A stretch of DNA of 64,000 bases from Pasteuria penetrans (GCF_900538055.1 NZ_UZAC03000001.1:2108001-2172000), one strand, 5' to 3'. Counted from the first letter of the stretch, positions 45,618 to 55,969 are shown. The notes: a model not told the origin generated them from the letters alone. Translations and numbers: made by a program.

Positions 45618-45793
45618 TTCCTTCCCATCTATTGATCAGTTCGAGGTACCTCAGATAGTTTTTTCCTATCTTCCGCAACTGAAAATTATTACTATGCGAT
45701 GTAAGTTGAAAAATAAAAAATTATATATTAAAATAAGGTTGTAATACATTATTAAATTAATTATAAAAAATAAAGTGTCAGGGGGTATACAGG

Positions 45794-46663
45794 ATGTTCT
45801 CGGTGGGTCGTAAGGGGATAAGAGCAAAAATTATAACGGTCGGCGTATATGCTATCCTATCGACAGGACTGATACAGGGCGTGTCCTTACGGGCCTTGAC
45901 CCCGGACGAAGTGATACAATACGATTCCAAATATAATATAATAGCTGCGGAGGTGGAACGTGTTAAAAAATCCCTATCAATGATAATATTCATGAATCAG
46001 AGGGAAATCGGTACCGAAGATACCCAGCTGCAGCATGTGCAGAATAAATTGAAATTTCTTCGCAAGAAGTCCTCTTGGGTAGACACAGCGATACTGAAGC
46101 TAAGAGAGAATGGGGTCGATGAGACAGATTCATCCAATCCTAAGGACGTTTTAGAGAAGTACGAAAATCTTAAAAAATTATTGGATTTTATGATCCCGAA
46201 AATAGAAGATAAAATAGAAATAGAACAGGACCTAAATAAATCAACAGAGAAATCAATAGAAAACAAGGGATCCCAATACCTTCTCCCAAATCATACAAAT
46301 AATAGCACAAATACAACAAAATATTTGGAGGGTAAGGGGGATGAAAATAAGGTATTAAATTCAGATTCATTGTACTATAATTCTGAATCCCATAGGTGGG
46401 AACCATTCAGTTGGGGATCACCGAGAAACCAAACTGATATGAAAGACAAACATTATGTAATAGAGCGTTATAAGTTATCGAATGGAGACTTAGCTGACAT
46501 TCATCTCAGGGACGGTAAGCTAGACCTAATGAATTCTTGGTACTACGACTCCAAATTTAATAAGTGGGAACCATATCATCCCAGTTGGTACTACGACTCC
46601 AAATTTAATAAGTGGGAACCATATCATTCCAGACAGCATCACGTTGAGGGTGTGAATTCCTGA
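45794..46663 (+). CDS. Exported protein with C-terminal WYYDSKFNKWEPYH repeats
   Basis: The 289-residue product has a signal peptide (about residues 1-32), a helical coiled-coil-like middle (about 45-160) and a Ser/Asn/Thr linker. The C-terminus has two exact 16-residue repeats SWYYDSKFNKWEPYHP, plus one degenerate version (SLYYNSESHRWEPFSW). The spaced Trp-Tyr-Tyr...Trp-x-Pro pattern superficially recalls WW domains but the units are only half as long. GGGGG with eight-base spacing precedes ATG 45794. It lies on the strand opposite to, and between, two pieces of an IS3 OrfB. Function unknown. Confidence 0.65.
   Translation: MFSVGRKGIRAKIITVGVYAILSTGLIQGVSLRALTPDEVIQYDSKYNIIAAEVERVKKSLSMIIFMNQREIGTEDTQLQHVQNKLKFLRKKSSWVDTAILKLRENGVDETDSSNPKDVLEKYENLKKLLDFMIPKIEDKIEIEQDLNKSTEKSIENKGSQYLLPNHTNNSTNTTKYLEGKGDENKVLNSDSLYYNSESHRWEPFSWGSPRNQTDMKDKHYVIERYKLSNGDLADIHLRDGKLDLMNSWYYDSKFNKWEPYHPSWYYDSKFNKWEPYHSRQHHVEGVNS
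46538..46633 (+). repeat. Two 48-nt tandem repeats
   Basis: Units 46538-46585 and 46586-46633 are almost identical and encode the WYYDSKFNKWEPYH repeats of the exported protein. Confidence 0.9.
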
Positions 46664-46717
46664 ACGATGTTTTTATATGGAATTTCCTATCCTATCTCCG
46701 GGGTTTCCTTTACAAAT

Positions 46718-46870
46718 TTATATATGGTGCTGGTGCACGAATTAAAAATCAGATGATTTGGTTTTTTATGATATTAATTGTATTTAAAAATAGTATGTAT
46801 TGATTGCTAATAGTAAATTAATTGATTCTGTATAATATGTATAGATAATTTTTAATGTAAATAATAATAA
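46718..46870. repeat. Left arm of a 4.3-kb-spaced inverted repeat
   Basis: This AT-rich stretch (TATGGTGCTGGTGC onwards) matches the reverse complement of 50925-51074 at roughly 80% by eye. The core GGTGCTGG.GC also occurs at 48727. The arms flank the unknown gene at 47564 and the transposase at 49057, so they may be remains of element ends. Confidence 0.6.
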
Positions 46871-46884
46871 GATTCAAGAGCGGG

Positions 46885-47080
46885 TAGTCTGTGGTCCCTA
46901 AAAATTCCCTTATCCTGCGGAGTGGCGGCTCCCTGATTCCTCCTCTGTCTCCAGTAAACAGACTTCGACACGCAAACAATGTCTAGGGTTTTATTCTGTG
47001 AATACCCTTTCTCCATCCAGCACTCTGCCACCTCAATCCGATTCTGGGGGCAGAGATTCTGCTTTTGGGGACGGTCAGAT
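46885..47080 (-). pseudogene. IS3-family OrfB fragment (N-terminal part)
   Basis: The minus strand reads NRIEVAECWMEKGYSQNKTL then DIVCVSKSVYWRQRR, the pattern of the N-terminus of IS3 OrfB (IEVAKEL..KGYS..KAL.IVGLSRSTYY). It ends abruptly in the AT-rich inverted-repeat arm. Confidence 0.55.
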
Positions 47081-47205
47081 CTTTCTGTACGGAACCTCTA
47101 TACGTCAAAAACCCTGCTCCCAGTAAGGAGCAGGGTTTTATTTGTTTAAAAATGTTAATTGGAAATCCAACCCGAATCCTGTATCTATCTATTCAGGACC
47201 TGTTT
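47078..47205. repeat. IS3-type segment repeated in inverse at 53140-53275
   Basis: About 128 bp with close to 88% identity by eye to the reverse complement of 53140-53275. It includes the start region of the IS3 OrfB and the hairpin at 47108-47139. Confidence 0.75.
47108..47139. terminator. Perfect 13-bp hairpin, probable bidirectional terminator
   Basis: AAAACCCTGCTCC pairs with its exact complement around CAGTAA; the A/T-rich arms provide T-runs in both directions. The homologous hairpin at 53197-53230 has decayed. Confidence 0.65.
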
Positions 47206-47563
47206 ATAGTAATTTTATATCTATATTAAACGATGATATTGTTTGTTGTAAAAGTTCAGAATTTTTTTTGTATAAATAACATCGAATTACGAAAACCATA
47301 ATATTCAACCCTTGTCAAGGTAGATCTTTGCAATTATCCGTGAGGCCAAATTCATATAGAAATACGTCTTGCAAAATATAATCTTACAGTGTATATTGTA
47401 GCAAATGCTCGCTATTATTACCGAAATGATGGTAAAGGGAATGGGAAAAAACATGGTTCGCAAGAAACCGCACACAAAAGAGTGCCCAAATACTTCACAC
47501 CCTATTGTCTAAGATATTCAAACCCACCAAAGTCTAAACATACTTTCGAAAGGGGAGGAAGAA
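47206..47563. other. AT-rich leader of the unknown gene at 47564
   Basis: No gene with support. GGGGAGGAAG at 47551-47560 is the ribosome-binding site for the next gene. Confidence 0.4.
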
Positions 47564-48235
47564 ATGAGCACTCCACGTCATTGTACCACAATTTCCCGAA
47601 AAGACAACCCGTCAAGCCAGCCCCTTTTTCATGTTTCACCTCTGCAGTACAGCTATGGGGACTTCATAGCCAGCGGGGATCCAACGCAATTGAAATATAT
47701 TGTTGAAGAGGCAAGAGAAATAGAGAATTCCCCGCTTACTCCTGTTGAACAAAGGGATAGGGTTAGGAAAGTAAGAGAATCCCTCTGCGCGTTGTCAGAG
47801 GAATTCGAACGTGAGGGAGCACCCCCCTCCCGGCCCAATGATCGTAAACAGGATTTTGAACAGCAACAGTCGAAAGAGGGGGAGGACCCTATTGCTGAAA
47901 AATGGTGTCCAAAGCCCAACAATGAGTCATTGAAAGAACAAAAGGAGGAAAACAACGCTAAGAAGGGGGGATCCAAAGCCCAGGGGGAGAGAGCAGCGGT
48001 AATCTGGAAGAGAGACCAAAAGCTCTTAAGGATATTATCTACAGATGCAATCTACGGATCAGACGACATAACAGTGTCTAAGGAGGAACGTGAGATAGCT
48101 TCCCACCTGGCAAAAGCCGCTAAAATTTGTTTAGGGGATAACGACATGGCTGTTCGAATGCACCAGTTTATTACTACATATCCCAAACAATCAACCGGTT
48201 CAACCCCCGGTTTTGGATCCACCACGGTCCAATAG
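47564..48235 (+). CDS. Unknown soluble protein, charged and Gln/Glu/Lys-rich
   Basis: The 223-residue product begins MSTPRHCTTISRKD after a strong GGGGAGGAAG site. There is no signal peptide. It has a helical N-terminal half (about residues 45-82), a disordered charged centre (about 83-145), and a compact C-terminal part (about 146-205). The ending STGSTPGFGSTTVQ is low complexity. No family is recognised. It is enclosed by mobile-element remnants and could be cargo. Confidence 0.55.
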   Translation: MSTPRHCTTISRKDNPSSQPLFHVSPLQYSYGDFIASGDPTQLKYIVEEAREIENSPLTPVEQRDRVRKVRESLCALSEEFEREGAPPSRPNDRKQDFEQQQSKEGEDPIAEKWCPKPNNESLKEQKEENNAKKGGSKAQGERAAVIWKRDQKLLRILSTDAIYGSDDITVSKEEREIASHLAKAAKICLGDNDMAVRMHQFITTYPKQSTGSTPGFGSTTVQ

Positions 48236-49056
48236 TTCAACATCTTCCCTGTGGGGGTACGGAGCAGGATCAATCCCCATTTTTTATATAGTAACTCCTT
48301 ATTTATCATTCATAACTTGTTCGTCCCCTTAGGCCCGTGATCATCCCTTTCCCACTGCCTCCCAATTCATCAACCGATGTCACAATCTCCCCCCGCGCCC
48401 GCGGGGTGTAGGCGGCTACAACAATACCCATGGGAAAACCCATTTAGGAATACCGGAGAACGGTTCAAGGGATTGTTTCGTCCCTGTGTCTTCTTTACCG
48501 TGCATCCCACCATCTCTACCATCCATTCTCAGACGCAGTCAACTGCCTCGCGTGGTTATCAACAAGTTGATACCACCCGAAGCCGTTAGTATGTGGGGAG
48601 ATAATGAATAGAGGGGGGAAATAATGGCGAGAACGAGTTAAATAAATAATAATTTCATTATATAACGTCTTTATTATGTTAAAAATATAGATTAACGATA
48701 AACAAAATATGTCTTTTTATTTTTGGTGCTGGCGCGGTTAACAAGGTTCACAATTGTTTCTTGAGGTTCCAATAAAAATGGAGAATGATCCTTTGCGGAT
48801 TCATAAAAATAATTATATATACTTTTAAGAAATCATATTATCCATAGCAGTTCGGTTTCTAAATTACGGCCGGGCCATCGATATTTATAATAATATTCTG
48901 AAATATATACACAAAACAAGATGTGACCCCTTTCTCCCATGTACATTCGAAACAACTTTTATGTTTCACCTGAAAATTACTGCCAAAGAAACTTGAGAAC
49001 CATCTGTTATTTCTATACAATCCTCTTTATACTATAAAAAAGGAGGTTGATAACAG
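48236..49056. other. AT-rich stretch ahead of the transposase
   Basis: No gene. A perfect 7-bp stem CCCCGCG/CGCGGGG lies at 48391-48406 without a T-run. A third copy of GGTGCTGG.GC lies at 48727. The transposase ribosome-binding site AAAAGGAGG ends at 49047. Confidence 0.45.
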
Positions 49057-50726
49057 ATGATTCCAGGGCGTTGTACCATGGAACAGTCGAATTTGAAAGA
49101 GGTAGAGGAATGGATGGAATGCTTTGCGAATCAGTGGCACTGGTGTTCCACCAAAGAAGAAATTAAACTTGCAATCCTTTGCGAGTATTACAGGCAACAT
49201 GCTTCATGGTACAGGCAAACATATGCCGATTATCATAATACGATTGGTCAACCGTGTAAGGATATCCTTTTTACCCTAACCATGGAGTTCGTTAAAGAGA
49301 CCTTCGGGTGGACCGACAGGGAATTGATCGAACGTCTCCCACGGGAGGGACTATTTTTTGAAGCTCTGGGGGGGAAAAAAGGAAAGCCCCTTATAGGTAG
49401 AAGGACATTATATGACGGTAGGAAACGGTTGTTGGCATACGAGGAGAAAGTAAGATGCAATGTTACACAGGGTTCCTTTCAGCACTTCACCACCTTCCAA
49501 AAGTCAATAGTAGGTATGATATCCACCTGCCGTAGAATGGATAGCACACTAATCAACAGTAACATAAGGAAATTAACCCGTAATGAAGTGATCGATCTGG
49601 TGGCAAAAAATGTGGTTTGTATCTCGGCTGAACTTCAAATTCCCCTCCCCGCGGGGTGGGGGGTCTTTTTGGAAAAGGGATGCAAACAAACAGACATCGA
49701 TTGTCAGCAATCATTGGGCCATCAGCCTCCTCTCCTCCCCCAAAAAGGAGTAACAGCAAGGGATCATAGGACTGCGGAGCTAGTTGGAGTTTGCTTGGCT
49801 ATAAGGAACTACACCTCCGAATATGACAACATCAGATCAACCAAGGAGTATGCATTGCTGGAAAGGGTGATCTGGGAACAAACTGAGGAGGATGAACAAG
49901 GAAATCTCAGGATGCTCTCCAAGGTGCGTTCTGGTAGTCTACAAAGCCCTTATGATCCTGATGCTCAGTACAGGAAGAAGAACAAACAGGGGGATATTCC
50001 GGACAAATCGTAGAGGATCGTGATGGAGAGAAGGGAGTAAGCCTAATTTCCTTCTTTGATATGAAAGGTTCCCTTCATCCAGATACGGCCTTTGCGAAGG
50101 AGTACATAGAAACATGGGTTCCCCATGATGGAATGCGGTTGTGTGCCGATGGGGGGTACTACAGCCATGAGATAAGCGAACTTGCCCAATCAAAGGGTAT
50201 TTCGCTATGCTTCACCAATATGACGGGCCGAAGGGAGAACCCCGATAAATTGAGGGCAAGCACGTTTGTGCGAGACAAAAGAACAAAGGAAATTACACGG
50301 TGCGTGGCAAACAAGGAACCCGAGAACAGCCAGTACAAACCAGGGAGAAAACCAGGGAGCGGGACCAGTGTGGCTTATTTCAACGGGGAGGATTGCAAGA
50401 AGTGCCCCTTTGCGGATCAGTGCATTGGCAAACTCAACAAAACAGGGGGAAGAACCATAAGATTAACCGACCGAACGTACTCTGCGGCGGAGCAAAGAGA
50501 TCAATTGGAGGAGACAAAATATAGGGAAGCAGGGAACAGTCGTGCGGCCATTGAGGGCGTTTGCTCCGCACTAAAAAATGCTTACGGAGCTCGCCGACTT
50601 AAGGTGCGTGGTGAACGAAGAGCTAGGTTGACAATGTTCGCAAAGTGTGTAGCGTATAACACATCTCAAGTCTCCGAATATATAGTAAAATTTATAAGAA
50701 TAATAAGGAGAGAAGCCATATCGTGA
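49057..50726 (+). pseudogene. DDE transposase (IS1182-like) split by a one-base frameshift
   Basis: Two consecutive frames (49057-50013 and 50021-50726) together give a ~555-residue transposase. The first Asp is in CRRMDSTLINSNIRKL; frame 2 has CADGGYYSHEISELA (second Asp), the zinc-type CKKCPFADQC, and the Glu in NSRAAIEGVCSALKNAYG. The break is at a run of five G (49989-49993); six G would restore DAQYRKKNKQGGYSGQIVED. Either a mutation, a sequencing error or programmed slippage would explain it. ATG 49057 has AGGAGG at ideal spacing. Confidence 0.8.
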
Positions 50727-51074
50727 TGAGCATATCTAATAATTTAAAAAATTCATAAAATAATTGGAACTATAGGCCGGTCTATTTGGCGTGCCAAGAT
50801 GTGCGGAATAAGGCATTCATTTCCGCGCTCATGGGTTCAAAAACCGAGTTTCCATGGTTATAGTAGAAATACAACCATAATCGTTACGTTTCACACATAT
50901 CTAGACCAAAACATTCATACTATTCATTTTTTTATTTACATTACAAATTATCCATACATATTATACAGAAGTAATTCATTAACTAATAGCAATCAATATA
51001 TATCATTTTGAAATATAATTAATATCGGAAAAAACCAAATCAACTGACTTTTAATTCCAGCACCAGCACCATAA
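50727..51074. repeat. AT-rich spacer containing the right arm of the inverted repeat
   Basis: Bases 50925-51074 are the inverse of 46718-46870. No gene is present. At 51075 the sequence switches abruptly to the Mutator-like element. Confidence 0.55.
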
Positions 51075-52246
51075 ATGAAATCTTTGAGGGTATTCTTTGC
51101 ACTCTGATAACGTGGTAACAAGTACGGTGAAAATTCCCATCTTGTCCTAGGAACCTCTAGATCTAGTTCCCCAAACAGTGTGCTGTATCCGCGATGATAG
51201 ACCCCATTTCCCCTCATCCTGGGGATATTTCAGACAATGGAGGGTTCGATCTACACGCATGCGTAAGTTACATAGGTCCTCGACAACGGGTTTCCAAGTC
51301 TTTGGGTCGGTTAGAGGGTCTATCTCTGGGATCCATGCGTTTTTCAACAATCCAATCAGCGCCCGCACCAAAATACTACCACCGTCGTGATGGAACATAA
51401 GGCTAGTAACGTCATTCAGGAGAAGGGAATCCTTCGTTTTTTCCTTGTGATTCGATGGGCAACACAATAATAGCAGTTTCTCAATCAGATGCCTAGATTC
51501 CTCCCACTCCTTGGGACCCCATGAGGTAATTCCCTCCTTGAGATCATCGAAAAAACGTTGAGCACGTAAGAATCGATCCCGAGTTTTTGGATCGTGCAAT
51601 TGATGATATCCATCCCCTTCGGATCGTGCATTTCCCGGACCTTTATCTTTTCCGTCACGCAAAGTTATGGATGGAGAATCCTCGATCAGTGGATTGGGTT
51701 CCGTTTCTTGGGGGGCAGGGGACGGATTCGTACTATGTAATTTTCCAATCTCACCGGCTACCGCAGACCATTTTGTGTCCTTATTCCCTGCTGCCATTGC
51801 CGTTGCCTTGTTGGCTAGGGCCAGCTTTCTCGTTTGCCATTGCCATTGTCTCGTTGGCTAGGGCCAGCTTCTCGTTTGCCATTGCCATTATGGTCCTATC
51901 GGTTAGAATCAGTTTCTCATCTATTAAGACATTATGGCTATGACAGAAGGGACACGTACTTTTCAGTGTTTTTCCACAATACGGGGAGTCAATGGACCGG
52001 TCGCCTATCTTCATCGAATTTCTAGCTATCCATGACTCTTCTTTTTGGATATTGATTTTTCCTGATAATGTTGTATTATAGGTGTGGACGCTCATGTTTT
52101 CCCTCCTCTGAGTTTATTGTTTGTTGGTGATCAATATTCTATCAGAGGTAGGGGGCATGAGTCATCCCCTTTTTACATAATAACGCTTCATTCTTTTTCA
52201 CTGCAGATCGTGCGATCGTGCCCTATTTGTTGATCAGATCGCTTTG
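51075..52246 (-). mobile_element. Mutator-like element fragment, 5' part of transposase
   Basis: This piece corresponds to about 43685-44886 of the complete copy: the N-terminal half of the transposase and its upstream region. It carries at least two single-base insertions (near 51207 and 51826) that break the reading frame into 51147-51797 and 51781-52095, and one fewer copy of the ALANETMAMANEK repeat. Both ends are abrupt and lack terminal repeats. Confidence 0.85.
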
Positions 52247-53090
52247 TCCAAGGAAGGGGATCTAATCCTTGATGAAGAAATTTCTGATAAGGAAAAATGT
52301 TTTGAGTTTAGAATAGGGCGTGTCGAGAAAAACTGTCGGAGTCTTATGGAGATATGTATAAAGGGATGGAAAGGAGATTGCCAAGAATTGGGGAACATCC
52401 TTGCCTCGTTGGCAAAACAAACTATTGAATGTTGCAATGGGATATTATGGATACGGCATAATCAGCTTTTGTTATAGAAAATGGCTACAATGGTTTGATA
52501 CGTCCTGGTGGTATCCGGCTTACCACCGTACCAGATTCCCCGGTGTCCTCTTAGCCCACATTCCTGATCCCCTCGGGGGAAGAATCTAGGGGATCCCGTA
52601 GGTGATGTACGGAATTCCTGAATGTAGGTTCGATTAGATTCCGGGGGCGTCACTGTGGGTACCCCTGTTGGTCCCCCGGTTTATCAAGGTCCCATGAGTA
52701 TACAAGGATCTCCGAAAACAGGTGCCACTGCCTCCCTGGGTTTCGGATTCCCCGCGCAAGGGTCTGTACAATTTAGGCCCAGTCCTGATCCGGATACCGC
52801 AGCTGTTAGCGATTTCCCGCTGGTCTCTCCCTAGGTTCCACAAGGTCTGATACACCACCGGGGTATGATATGGGTGCCAGTGGAACTTCCCAATCCCCTG
52901 GGTCTAATGGAAGGGACGGAATTCCTAACACTGCAATGCAAGTGTGCAAGTGTTACCGGGCCTTTGGGAACCCCCCAACAAGGTTTTACAGGCCTCACAA
53001 GTACACATTATGGGGATCATCATCATCTGAATCTGACACGATAGGGGCAATCCTTGTATCATATTCATAATTATCAAATAAAAATAACAA
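52247..53090 (+). pseudogene. Broken gene for a Gly/Pro-rich protein
   Basis: An open frame at 52247-52477 (acidic, with helical segment and Cys) is followed by further stretches in other frames with clear protein-like composition: VGTPVGPPVYQGPMSIQG then ATASLGFGFPAQGSVQF near 52650-52800, and GPLGTPQQGFTGLTSTHYGD near 52950-53020. These look like pieces of one Gly/Pro-rich, perhaps surface, protein interrupted by frameshifts and by the element at its 5' side. No family is recognised. Confidence 0.4.
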
Positions 53091-53139
53091 TATAAATGCA
53101 TTTATGAATATATATTAAATCATACCCAATGAGGCCTGA

Positions 53140-53275
53140 AAGGTATAGAGAAAGATAGATACAAGGATTCGGGTTGGATTCCCGATTAACATTTTTAAAC
53201 AAATAAAACCCTTCTCCTTACTGGAGCGGTTTTTTTGACGTATGGAGGTTCCGTACAGAAAGATCTGACCGTCCC
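53140..53275. repeat. Inverse copy of the IS3-type segment at 47078-47205
   Basis: It contains the decayed terminator-like hairpin (53197-53230) and the start of the IS3 OrfB coding sequence, then switches into Mutator-like element sequence at 53276. Confidence 0.75.
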
Positions 53276-53873
53276 CGAATTGATGCTTACCACTTTCTAT
53301 TGGGTGGGGAAACAAAAAGAAAACCCCAACCCATTGCCTGTCGAGGATCTTCTTTCGATCCCCGCTGACTACGAGTCCGAAATTTTGAACGGGGAACCCC
53401 TCCCCACCATATGGCATGGCTTATGACTTTCATCCCCTCTTATGCACGGAATAAGAGCGGGGTTGTATGGACGATGTCCATACCCTTGATTTCTAGCTAG
53501 CACCTTTTGGGGAAAAACCGTCTAAGGCGCCACGACGGTTTTTCCCCGGGAAACTCCCTCCATCCGACGAGTTCTTCCACGGAACGGAGGTACCATATTC
53601 CTTCCTTCCAGCATCAGACTGGGTATCCGCCGCCCATCTCAATATCCATTATACCCCTAAATCTCGCAACGGCCTGTCCAGCCCATTATTTTCTGAATTT
53701 ACAATAAATTATCGATTAAAGGAAACACCTTATAAATATAAGATAAATACCCCTGGGATACAAAAACAGGAACAGTGTCATAACAAAATGTTATTATGTT
53801 ACTCAATTGCTTTACGAAAAGGTGAGGCTAGATTCATAGATAGGGCATTCCCCACAAGAAATTGCACGGTCCC
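53276..53873 (+). mobile_element. Mutator-like element 3' end, plus orientation
   Basis: Reverse complement of about 42232-42865 of the complete element: the last ~50 transposase codons (start ELMLTTFYWVGKQKENPN), the trailer and the terminal repeat ending CACGGTCCC at 53873. Together with 51075-52246, which points the other way, it shows inversion or independent insertions. Confidence 0.85.
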
Positions 53874-54003
53874 TGTGGTGAGGACAGGTTCATATAATAC
53901 TATTCATACAGGATTTAGATTGGGAACGATAGAGATGGCCCCTACCCGAGCGCAATTATATTTGAATGGTAAGACTTTGAAAATAAATCAAAAGAAAGAT
54001 TGA
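53788..54003 (+). pseudogene. 3' gene remnant fused to element terminus
   Basis: As at 734-1087, the outward 29-codon frame of the terminal repeat continues past the element edge at 53873 into about 43 codons of other sequence (ending YLNGKTLKINQKKD). The latter is probably the tail of an interrupted gene. Confidence 0.35.
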
Positions 54004-54124
54004 ACAAAGTCTTACATATAGCATTAATTTATTAATAAATAGAATGTTACGATGACACAGAAGCAAAAACGAAAAGTAAGGCATGGAGTGCCTAAATGGC
54101 CAATCAGTGCCATCCATACTTTTG

Positions 54125-54175
54125 ACCCGACACCCTGTGAGAGGGTTAGCTGAGATGCCAACCCTACTCGACAGT
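54125..54175 (-). repeat. Group II intron-associated scrap
   Basis: The reverse complement reads GTCGAGTAGGGTTGGCATCT..CTCTCACAGGGTG, a member of the dispersed family also found at 26725, 40268 and 62075. Confidence 0.6.
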
Positions 54176-54204
54176 AAAAATTTTATAAAAATATATTAAA
54201 TAAG

Positions 54205-54334
54205 GCAAATCACCGGGGATACAAAAACAGGAACAGTTTCATGACAAAATGTTATTATGTTACTCAATTGCTTTACGAAAAGGTGAGACTAGATTCATAG
54301 ATAAGGCATTCCCCACAAGAAATTGCACGGTCCC
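54205..54334 (+). mobile_element. Solo Mutator-like terminal repeat
   Basis: A lone copy of the terminal sequence ending CACGGTCCC at 54334, with several substitutions. No transposase sequence is attached; the preceding ~25 bp (AAAATTTTATAAAAATA) matches the subterminal region. Confidence 0.8.
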
Positions 54335-55335
54335 GTGATTCCATATCAGAGGAGGACCCCCCTGCAACGTTAGTTAGAACCTGCCCCTGAGAAGAGATAA
54401 ATCTCAATGTTCCTGACTGAGAGGGTGCCCACAAGATTTCCCAACACAAAAAAAACGGGACCACAGCCCCAGGGGGGGGGGGAGTCCGGTTAGGGATACA
54501 TCCCTCCCCTAGCCATCCCAGCACACCCTCTTTTATCCCCATACTACTAGGTAGAGGCCCCTTATCTCTTACACCCCCCAACAAAACAACATGGACCTGT
54601 CCATTGTGAACCATCACTCGTACACCTCGTACGTATTCCTAAATATGTATTATGGGTAACAAGAATTCAGAGTAACCGAAGAACCTTGCCCCCAAGGCAA
54701 ACAAAGGTGAGTTCCCTGGGGGGACCAACACTCCGGAACCCTCCATCTACCTCAGAATATTACTGCCAGCAATCGTACGATCCCTCCCTATCTGTCCCAT
54801 TTCTTTCGGAATAAAACCACCGCAAACCGTTATTGTACCCGGTTCGCAAACGTTCGCACGGATACATAAAAAAATACCCCGTCCCCATCATAACCACCAT
54901 AGCAGTGTCCGTACACGAACGGGAAAAACTGTAAATATTGCGTTGAAATGGCAATAGGATCGCTTGTCCAAACCACTAAAAATCCCACTTCAAAATCACT
55001 ATACGTGCATTCTACATGTGCTGGAGTTCTCCGCAATCCCCCCATTGGAGATTTTTTCTCCCCCAATTGCCCTCCAGCACAACATGGATACTATGGTATG
55101 CACCTTCGCCTGATCAACATCCAATGTAGGCAACCCCTTTTCTATCCGCGAAAACGGGAAAACGGTACTCCCCCTCTTTTTACGATGAATGCCCGGGGGA
55201 ATCCCTGGGACACAAAAAGGCGATTCATGCCGCACCTAACAAAATACCCTTTTCGTTGTTAGGAACTGAAGCCCTTATGTAACCCACCCACTGCACCCCT
55301 AATAGCGAAACGACGGGTTGTCCGTCTGGACCCTT
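54335..55335. other. Degenerate region before hbs
   Basis: In Bacillus folE and mtrB lie between hbs and hepS; neither could be recognised here. On the minus strand, protein-like patches appear in different frames (for example MVHNGQVHVVLLGGVRDKG near 54560-54617, and TITVCGGFIPKEMGQIGRD near 54790-54850) broken by stops, suggesting one or two decayed genes cut at 54335 by the element. A run of 11 G occurs at 54472-54482. Confidence 0.4.
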
Positions 55336-55671
55336 CTAGTCCTCCTCCGGTGCTGGGTCTTGATCGGACGCAGCCATTTCCGTGTTCGCCATAGCTGCCT
55401 GGTTTACCTCTTCCTTGAGCTGCTTCCCAGCACGGAACGAGGGTACAAGGGAAGCAGCTATCTGGATGGTTTCCCCGGTCTGGGGATTACGACCCTTACG
55501 GGCCGGTCGGCTACGCACCTCAAAGTTCCCAAAGCCAACCAACTGTACCTTTTCTTGGGCACGCAAAGCCTCCTTGATTGTGGCGAGGAGTACATCAACA
55601 ACTTGCGTGACTTCTTTTTTTTTCAGGTCTGTGACTTTGGCTACCTGATCGATCAATTCTGTCTTATTCAT
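55336..55671 (-). CDS. hbs: DNA-binding protein HU (Hbs)
   Basis: This histone-like dimeric DNA-bending protein starts at ATG 55671 ([20 protein letters not shown]) with AAAGGAACT directly upstream. The signature [20 protein letters not shown] is in residues about 46-65. The protein is 111 residues, about 19 more than B. subtilis HU; the extra tail is acidic and Ala-rich (ending DPAPEED), unlike the usual basic end. The order spoIVA-hbs is conserved with Bacillus. Confidence 0.95.
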   Translation of the reverse strand: MNKTELIDQVAKVTDLKKKEVTQVVDVLLATIKEALRAQEKVQLVGFGNFEVRSRPARKGRNPQTGETIQIAASLVPSFRAGKQLKEEVNQAAMANTEMAASDQDPAPEED

Positions 55672-55969
55672 AGTTCCTTTACCTGCTCGGCCCAAAACCT
55701 AAGCAAATTCCTGATACCAAAAATCCACCCAGGGTGGATTCCAGAGAAGTACCAGGCCAGCCAAATAAGGGTAGGTGTGGACAGCAGGTTTCACCTCCTG
55801 GGTTCAGTCTACCATGTTTCCTGAAAAGCACAAGATATTTTCTAGTGGACCTCCCGCGCTAGGACAAGCACCCCATATTCGTGCCCATCGATTTTGTGAT
55901 TAGAACTTACGATGCCCCTCTACAGTAACCTATATGTGAGCAACTCATCCCCCCGTCGCCCCCATTTTC

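Noticed and set aside
54760-55066. Minus-strand open frames of 64 and 78 codons before hbs
   Set aside because: They overlap each other in different frames, lack ribosome-binding sites and are more likely pieces of decayed genes; covered by the region entry.
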